Assembly: GCA_001556125.1 (NCBI GenBank)
Contig: LSIG01000157.1
Location: 1-28,660 of the forward strand
Direction of reading: 5' to 3'
DNA: 28,660 bases
Origin: Rhizobiales bacterium CCH10-E5
GTDB lineage: Bacteria; Pseudomonadota; Alphaproteobacteria; Rhizobiales; Beijerinckiaceae
The notes under the pieces were generated by a model that made no database searches, was not told where the DNA came from, and saw only the letters and a list, made by a program, of their open reading frames with translations. Both the position numbers and the translations under genes were made by a program. How positions within the stretch are numbered: the stretch's first letter is position 1; every line of letters begins with the position of its first letter. Shown piece after piece: positions 24,386 through 28,660 of this stretch.

Positions 24386-26037
24386 GGGGACGGCGCCGCG
24401 CCGGCGGGCCTGGGCGTGGCATCGGCCAGGGGCGGCTGCTCGTCGAGCTGGGCGGTGCTGCCGCCGCAGGCGACCAGAGGCTGACGCGATTCGCGCCGGG
24501 CACTGGCCTGCGAGGCGCGGTCGGCGGCGGCCTCCCAGTCGTCCATCTGGGCCGGGGCGATCTTGCGCGTGCGATCGAAGTTGAAGTTCACTTTCTCCTT
24601 CGATTGCGGGCCCCAGTAGCCGGCCTTGCCGAGGTCGTAGAAGGTCCGCGCAAAGCCGGCCTTGAGGAAGGCCTTGAGACAGCCGAGCAGATAACGCCGT
24701 CGGAAGCCGGTGCCGCGCCACGGATAATGGAACAGGGCCTTGCGGGAATAGAACCGGCGGTAGTTCTTCATCACGCCGTTGAGCAGTTCGCCGCGCGTCA
24801 TCGCCTCGGGCGCCATGATCGGCGTGACGAAGTTGTATTTCGAGAAGTCGAAGATCTCGACCTTCTCCTTCAGCTCCTGGAACAGGGGCGTGAAGGGCCA
24901 GGGCGTGTACATCGCCCAGTTGGCGAGGTCGGGCTGCCAGTCCCAGGCCATCTGGAAGGTTTCTTCCAGCGTCTCCGGCGTTTCGTTGTCGAGGCCGACG
25001 ATGAACTGCGCCTCGGTGAAGATGTCGGCCTCGCGCAGGAGGCGGATCGCTTCCTTGTTCTCCTCGACCTTGGTCTCCTTGTTGAACTGGTCGAGCTTCA
25101 GCTGGGCCGCGGCTTCCGTGCCGAGGCTGACATGGACGAGGCCGGCCTTGCGGTAGAAGGAGAGGAGATCGCGGTCGCGGTAGATGTCGGTGACGCGGGT
25201 GTTGATGCCCCATTTGACCTTGTCGGGCAGGCCACGCCGGATCAGTTCTTCGCAGAACTGGATGAATTTCTTGCGGTTGATCGTCGGTTCCTCGTCGGCG
25301 AGGATGAAGAAGCCGACCTGCTGCTCGTTGACGAGCTTCTCGATCTCGTCGACGACCTTGACCGGATTGCGCACGCGATAGTCGCGCCAGAATTTCCATT
25401 GCGAGCAGAAGGAGCAGGTGAAGGGACAACCGCGCGCCATGTTGGGGATCGCGACGCGGACCCCGAGCGGCACATAGATGTATTTCGACCATTCGAGCAG
25501 CGACCAGTCCGGATTGATCGCATCGAGCTCCTTGACCGTGGCGGCGGCCGCGGTGGCGACGATCCGCTCGCCATCCCGGAAGGCGAGGCCCTTGATCTGA
25601 GCCCGTCCCGCCGGCCACTGGCCCGCCGCGACCGTCCGGATCAGCTCGCGAAAGATCTCCTCGCCCTCGCCGCGGACGATAACGTCGACCCAGGGGGCTT
25701 CGGAAAGGACCTGCTTGTACATGAAGGTGGCGTGGATGCCGCCGAGCACCCGGACGGCATGGGGCACCACCTCCGAGGCGATCTTCAGCACCTCCTCAGC
25801 CTTGTAGATCGAGGGCGTGATCGCGGTCGTGCCGACGACGTCGGGCTGGAGTTCGGCCAGCCGGGCCCGCAGCGCCTCATCGCTGAGATGGTTGGTCATC
25901 GCATCGATGAAGGTGATGTCGTCGAAGCCGGCGTCTCTCAGATGGCCGGACAGATAGGCGACCCAGGCGGGAGGCCAGTTTCCGGCGATCTCGGCGCCGC
26001 CGGAATGGTAGTTCGGATGAACCAGGACGATCCGCAT
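24379..26037 (-). CDS. bchE: BchE, oxygen-independent Mg-protoporphyrin IX monomethyl ester cyclase
   Basis: Cobalamin-dependent radical SAM enzyme that forms the isocyclic E ring of bacteriochlorophyll without oxygen, using water as the oxygen source. The 552-residue protein follows purple-bacterial BchE almost throughout: [20 protein letters not shown] at the start, the B12-binding-fold segment with [14 protein letters not shown] and [11 protein letters not shown], the iron-sulfur motif CPFTCSFC (C204, C208, C211), then [46 protein letters not shown] and [13 protein letters not shown]. The C-terminal 60 residues are variable, ending in a short ACGG-containing tail as in other BchE. ATG 26037 has GGAGGGG 4-5 bp upstream. 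The promoter carries FNR/FixK-type and PpsR-type motifs, fitting oxygen control. No other photosynthesis gene besides bchJ lies in the window. Confidence 0.97.
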   Translation of the reverse strand: MRIVLVHPNYHSGGAEIAGNWPPAWVAYLSGHLRDAGFDDITFIDAMTNHLSDEALRARLAELQPDVVGTTAITPSIYKAEEVLKIASEVVPHAVRVLGGIHATFMYKQVLSEAPWVDVIVRGEGEEIFRELIRTVAAGQWPAGRAQIKGLAFRDGERIVATAAAATVKELDAINPDWSLLEWSKYIYVPLGVRVAIPNMARGCPFTCSFCSQWKFWRDYRVRNPVKVVDEIEKLVNEQQVGFFILADEEPTINRKKFIQFCEELIRRGLPDKVKWGINTRVTDIYRDRDLLSFYRKAGLVHVSLGTEAAAQLKLDQFNKETKVEENKEAIRLLREADIFTEAQFIVGLDNETPETLEETFQMAWDWQPDLANWAMYTPWPFTPLFQELKEKVEIFDFSKYNFVTPIMAPEAMTRGELLNGVMKNYRRFYSRKALFHYPWRGTGFRRRYLLGCLKAFLKAGFARTFYDLGKAGYWGPQSKEKVNFNFDRTRKIAPAQMDDWEAAADRASQASARRESRQPLVACGGSTAQLDEQPPLADATPRPAGAAPSPC

Positions 26038-26053
26038 CTGCCCCTCCAGCGAC

Positions 26054-26071
26054 TGTGAGGGAAGCGTGACA
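26054..26071. promoter_or_regulatory. TGT-N12-ACA motif, candidate PpsR/CrtJ site in bchE promoter
   Basis: TGT at 26054-26056 and ACA at 26069-26071 are separated by exactly 12 bases. PpsR/CrtJ, the aerobic repressor of photosynthesis genes, binds this pattern. It lies between the FNR-type box and the bchE start codon. A single short motif can occur by chance. Confidence 0.5.
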
Positions 26072-26090
26072 TATGATGCGATCGCTTAAG

Positions 26091-26104
26091 TTGACACACA
26101 TCAA
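26091..26104. promoter_or_regulatory. FNR/FixK-type binding site upstream of bchE
   Basis: Read on the bchE strand the site is TTGATGTGTGTCAA, one base from the FNR consensus TTGAT-N4-ATCAA and fitting FixK2-type sites (TTGA-N6-TCAA). Its centre is about 60 bp upstream of the bchE ATG. FnrL is known to activate bchE at low oxygen in other purple bacteria. Confidence 0.75.
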
Positions 26105-26347
26105 AGTGCAGGGATGTGCCGAACGGGTGTGGACCACCTCCAGAAGCGCTTCGCGGCCATGTCCTTAGCTCATCGTTCTTGATCATCTGGTTCAGCGCGG
26201 GAGACGCGACCGTGGCGCCTTATCCAGAGACGAAGAACGTTTTGTCTCGCCGATGCCGTTCTATCATCGGGCGAGGTGTCGTCTGGCGGCTTGCCCTCAC
26301 CGGCGGGCCATGGCATCCGTCCGGCCAATTCGAAAAGGACCCGTCCC
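26105..26347. other. Intergenic region between bchE promoter and DUF3126 gene
   Basis: No gene is supported here. It must contain the plus-strand promoter for the DUF3126 gene; a possible pair is TTTTGT near 26240 and TATCAT near 26262 with a 16-bp spacer, but it is weak. Nothing else stands out. Confidence 0.45.
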
Positions 26348-26560
26348 ATGGACAAGACCGAACTCGCCAAGCTCGAGGGCTATCTGCGGCGCACCTTCAA
26401 CAACCACGGCATCAGCGTGCGGGCGCGGATGAAGAAGAATGATTCGGCCGAGGTCTATCTCGCCGACGAGTTCATCGGCATCATCCATGTCGACGACGAG
26501 GACGGCGACCGCTCGTTCAATTTCACCATGGCGATCCTCGACGTCGATCTCGACGACTGA
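26348..26560 (+). CDS. DUF3126 family small protein
   Basis: A 70-residue acidic cytosolic protein of the alphaproteobacterial DUF3126 family, function unknown. The sequence fits the family throughout: KLEGYLRRTFNNHGISVRAR, KKNDSAEVYLADEFIGIIHVD and FNFTMAILDVDLDD at the end. A mixed alpha-beta fold is likely. ATG 26348 has AAAAGGA about 9 bp upstream; longer in-frame starts are not supported. It is divergent from bchE and followed by a terminator-like stem at 26589. Confidence 0.9.
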   Translation: MDKTELAKLEGYLRRTFNNHGISVRARMKKNDSAEVYLADEFIGIIHVDDEDGDRSFNFTMAILDVDLDD

Positions 26561-26588
26561 CCCCGCCGCGCCGGAAATGCTACTCCGG

Positions 26589-26610
26589 AGGCCGTCTGAC
26601 GCGGCCTTCT
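26589..26610 (+). terminator. Terminator-like hairpin after DUF3126 gene
   Basis: AGGCCG and CGGCCT flank a 7-base loop, followed by TCT. The stem is 6 bp and GC-rich but the T tract is poor. It lies 28 bp after the stop codon. Confidence 0.45.
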
Positions 26611-26721
26611 GCGCTTGCGGTGCTCACGGACACCAGTCCGATCCGCTCCGGTTCTCGAACGCCACGCCAGCCGACCCGCCGGAGCGCATTCCGGCAGCGG
26701 CGGGCAGCCGCCCATCAGGGT

Positions 26722-27489
26722 TCAGCGGATCAGGCCATCGATGGTGCGGCGGACGCCGCCGAGCATCAGTTCCCAGTCGGCGATGATGGCGCGGGGAAAG
26801 CGGATATTCACATCCATGCCGCGATGCCTGAAGGTGACGCGGCAGGGCTCGTCGAGATCCGGCCCCGGCGCGCCGGAGCGGGCTGCATCGAGCGGGCAGC
26901 GGGCGGCGAAGCCGCGACCGTCCGGCACCGAGACATAGAGTTCGTCGCCTTCATAGGGCGAGCCCTTGCGGAAGCCGCGCACGACGAGCCCGCCCGGATT
27001 GGACCAGACGGTCGGCGTCAGGAAGCGGGCATAGACGGAGAGCTGCGTCTGCGGCTCGTTGACCTTGTCGGGCGGGCTCAGCGTGACGAGCAGGCGCGGG
27101 CGGCTCTGGCCGGGGCCCGGCCCGATCTGGGCGGGGCCGAGGCTCGGCCAGTCGAGACGCAAACGCACCATGCCGACGAGACGGCTGGTGTCGTCGGGCT
27201 CGGCGCCGGTCAGGTTCTGCGGCACCAGCAGCGAGACGCTGCCGATGCGGGCGGGCTGGAGCGCGGGCTCGCTCGGCTCGCGCTGATGGCTCAGATGGAA
27301 GGCGAGGCCGGTCGCCAGGGCCGCGGCCAGCATGATGCCGATGCCCGCCTTGGCGAGAGCGGCGTCGGCGCGCGGCGGCGGCGGGGGCGGGCGCTTCAGG
27401 CGGGCGCGCAGGACCTCGGTCAGTCCGGCGGCGGAGGTCGCGGCCGGGGCTCCATGATGAACCGGGTCCTGGGGGTGATATGCGGTCAC
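26722..27489 (-). CDS. Uncharacterised single-pass membrane protein
   Basis: A 255-residue protein I do not recognise. A hydrophilic N-terminal cytosolic part has a run of six prolines (LKRPPPPPPRADAAL, about residues 32-46), one transmembrane helix follows (GIGIMLAAALATGLAFHL, about 50-67), and a periplasmic domain of about 185 residues makes up the rest. That domain has beta-rich features (RLVGMVRLRLDWP, RLLVTLSPP, DELYVSVPDGRGFAARCPL, PCRVTFRHRGMDVNIRFPRAII) and two cysteines that could pair. The start is uncertain: GTG 27489 has AAGG 8 bp upstream and is preferred to GTG 27510, which would add seven residues. It is divergent from a small membrane-protein gene, across a gap with CtrA-like half sites. 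Codon bias supports a real gene. Confidence 0.7.
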   Translation of the reverse strand: MTAYHPQDPVHHGAPAATSAAGLTEVLRARLKRPPPPPPRADAALAKAGIGIMLAAALATGLAFHLSHQREPSEPALQPARIGSVSLLVPQNLTGAEPDDTSRLVGMVRLRLDWPSLGPAQIGPGPGQSRPRLLVTLSPPDKVNEPQTQLSVYARFLTPTVWSNPGGLVVRGFRKGSPYEGDELYVSVPDGRGFAARCPLDAARSGAPGPDLDEPCRVTFRHRGMDVNIRFPRAIIADWELMLGGVRRTIDGLIR

Positions 27490-27531
27490 GTCGGCGCCTT
27501 GCAAATGCACGGGCAGTGAAGCATCGCGGCG

Positions 27532-27547
27532 TTAACGGCGCGTAAAC
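27532..27547. promoter_or_regulatory. CtrA-like site in divergent promoter
   Basis: TTAA, seven bases and TAAAC is one base from the CtrA consensus TTAA-N7-TTAAC. A further TTAACC half site lies at 27577. CtrA is the alphaproteobacterial cell-cycle regulator. In a GC-rich genome such AT words in a promoter are notable but not proof. Confidence 0.35.
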
Positions 27548-27616
27548 CATGACGCTGCCGAAGGTCGGCGCGCCCGTTAACCACTCGTTCGGACTTTTCT
27601 TCACACTTCGTCAACC

Positions 27617-27985
27617 ATGTTGCAGGGTCCGGCCGTCGCGACCGCCGGAGCAGGCCCCTTGACGATCGACCCCGCTGCTTTCGAACTCCTCACGTCGCTG
27701 CTGATCGGCTTCGCCTTCGCGGGCCTGCTCGCCTCCGCTTTCGAATTGTTTACCGCGCGGCGGGCCGATTTCCGCCTGCTGCAGGCCGGCGGGCTGGTCG
27801 CCGTGGCGAGCGTACCGGTGGTCGTGTTCAGCGCGCCCTTCCTGATCCTGCGCAATACGGTGCGCGGCCGGCGCATCGAGGGCAGGCCGCTGGTGTTCGT
27901 GATCATCGCCGGGCTGATCGCCTCGGTCTGGAGCATCCTCTCCGGCCGGGTGGTGCTCGACCTGCTGCACGTGCTGGCGACTTGA
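27617..27985 (+). CDS. Small multi-pass membrane protein of unknown function
   Basis: A 122-residue inner-membrane protein with about three hydrophobic helices: LLTSLLIGFAFAGLLASAFELF (about 24-45), LVAVASVPVVVFSAPFLIL (about 60-78) and LVFVIIAGLIASVWSILSG (about 92-110). The connecting segments are basic (TARRADFR, RNTVRGRRIEGR), placing them in the cytosol by the positive-inside rule. I believe it belongs to a conserved hypothetical family of Hyphomicrobiales but cannot name it. ATG 27617 follows a short leader; no strong ribosome-binding site is seen. It lies 61 bp upstream of the carbonic anhydrase gene, same strand, and may share its transcript. Confidence 0.72.
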   Translation: MLQGPAVATAGAGPLTIDPAAFELLTSLLIGFAFAGLLASAFELFTARRADFRLLQAGGLVAVASVPVVVFSAPFLILRNTVRGRRIEGRPLVFVIIAGLIASVWSILSGRVVLDLLHVLAT

Positions 27986-28046
27986 CGAAGGCGGCGGCGC
28001 CCAGTCACTCCTGAGGCCGCCCCAGCGCGCGGAAGGACGACCGGCC

Positions 28047-28577
28047 ATGCCCCTTTATGCTCTCGACGGACAAGTGCCCGAGACGCCTGCCGAGGGGCAA
28101 TGGTGGCTCGCGCCCGATGCGCATGTGATCGGCCGCGTCAGGCTCGCCGTCGATGTCGGCATCTGGTTCGGCGCCGTGCTGCGCGGCGACAATGAGTGGA
28201 TCCAGATCGGGCAGGGCAGCAACATCCAGGAAGGCTGCGTGCTCCACACCGATATGGGCTCGCCGCTGGTGGTTGGCGCCAACTGCACGATCGGCCATCG
28301 CGCCATCCTGCATGGCTGCAGCATCGGCGAGAACAGCCTCGTCGGCATGGGGGCGACGGTGCTGAACGGCGCCAGGATCGGCCGCAACAGCCTCGTCGGG
28401 GCCAATGCGCTGGTGACCGAGGGCAAGGAATTCCCGGACAATTCGCTGATCGTCGGTTCGCCGGCGCGGGCGATCCGCACACTGGACGAAGCGGCCTCTG
28501 CCGGCATCACCGCTTCCGCGCAAGGCTATGTCGCCCGCTGGAAGCAGTTCGCCGCCGGGCTCGTGCGGCTGGACTAA
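28047..28577 (+). CDS. Gamma-class carbonic anhydrase family protein
   Basis: A 176-residue left-handed beta-helix protein of hexapeptide repeats, homotrimeric in the family. The three zinc-binding histidines are in place: H67 (CVLHTD), H84 and H89 (TIGHRAILHGC). R46, D48 and Q61, typical of the gamma-CA active site, are also present (AVLRGDNEWIQIG; SNIQEGC). Bacterial members such as YrdA, CaiE and PaaY vary in activity: some hydrate carbon dioxide, PaaY is a thioesterase. ATG 28047 has GGAAGGA about 10 bp upstream. A strong hairpin follows the stop codon. A role in bicarbonate supply is inference. Confidence 0.92.
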   Translation: MPLYALDGQVPETPAEGQWWLAPDAHVIGRVRLAVDVGIWFGAVLRGDNEWIQIGQGSNIQEGCVLHTDMGSPLVVGANCTIGHRAILHGCSIGENSLVGMGATVLNGARIGRNSLVGANALVTEGKEFPDNSLIVGSPARAIRTLDEAASAGITASAQGYVARWKQFAAGLVRLD

Positions 28578-28597
28578 GCGTATCCCCGAAAACAAGC

Positions 28598-28630
28598 GGG
28601 CCGGCTCCCCGGGGAAGGGAGCCGGCCCTT
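28598..28630 (+). terminator. Strong GC hairpin after the carbonic anhydrase gene
   Basis: A perfect 12-bp stem, GGGCCGGCTCCC (28598-28609) and GGGAGCCGGCCC (28617-28628), with a 7-base loop, followed by only two T residues. It lies 21 bp after the stop codon and is the strongest hairpin in the window; the short T run makes it a likely but not classical intrinsic terminator, possibly acting in both directions. Confidence 0.7.
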
Positions 28631-28660
28631 GGCGAAACCCGGCCTTGGGGACGGGTGGGT

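Noticed and set aside
24034..26058. 674-residue plus-strand open frame opposite bchE/bchJ
   Set aside because: Antisense shadow; BchE on the other strand is unmistakable.

Overview
The window is GC-rich with strong third-position G/C bias and dense coding on both strands. Gene content points to an alphaproteobacterium of the order Hyphomicrobiales (Rhizobiales): a DUF3126 protein, an NDUFS6-like zinc-finger protein, a cytosolic PAS-MCP, a FixK/FnrL-type box, and a dispersed 90-bp palindrome of the type seen in Bradyrhizobium/Bosea-like genomes. The genus is an inference (Bosea or a close relative is a reasonable guess). I see no phage, plasmid, insertion sequence or CRISPR array; this looks like ordinary chromosome with several accessory metabolic islets.

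Layout. 1-2462 (+): the 3' part of a chemoreceptor, a xanthine phosphoribosyltransferase (gpt) and an isoprenylcysteine-methyltransferase-like membrane protein. 2472-5497 (-): a likely operon of RutB-type ureidoacrylate amidohydrolase, M20-family N-carbamoyl-amino-acid hydrolase and an EamA exporter. 5665-10961 (+): a divergent PEP carboxylase homologue, a palindromic repeat, an acyl-CoA/ACP synthetase and a DUF1190 lipoprotein-like protein. 11027-11113: tRNA-Leu(UAA). 11131-11805 (-): a DUF938 methyltransferase. 11923-14594 (+): a CorC/CNNM transporter gene overlapping chrA by one base. 14598-17581 (-): a small membrane protein, an FAD monooxygenase, the zinc-finger protein and a DUF1624 acetyltransferase with a cysteine-rich tail. 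17685-19478 (+): an alpha/beta hydrolase and cysE. 19502-21837: a LysR regulator divergent from an unusual serine-hydroxymethyltransferase-like PLP enzyme, with a clean dyad between them. 21869-23098 (-): a GAF-EAL phosphodiesterase. 23717-26037 (-): bchJ and bchE. 26348-28577: DUF3126, two uncharacterised membrane proteins and a gamma-class carbonic anhydrase.

The strongest biological signal is the bchE-bchJ pair. These genes make bacteriochlorophyll (oxygen-independent E-ring cyclase and the 4-vinyl-reductase-family protein), overlap by 7 bp, and sit away from any other photosynthesis gene in the window. The bchE upstream region carries both a 14-bp FNR/FixK-type box and a TGT-N12-ACA PpsR/CrtJ-type motif. 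This suggests the organism is, or recently was, an anoxygenic phototroph with a split photosynthesis gene set and oxygen-controlled bacteriochlorophyll synthesis.

Two enzymes look like members of famous families with altered active sites: the PEP-carboxylase homologue (shortened glycine loop, QGE changed to QGS, no NTG carboxy terminus) and the SHMT homologue (folate-chemistry Glu and Tyr replaced, His before the PLP lysine replaced by Tyr). They are the best candidates here for undescribed chemistry. All functions are read from sequence by eye; no database search was run.
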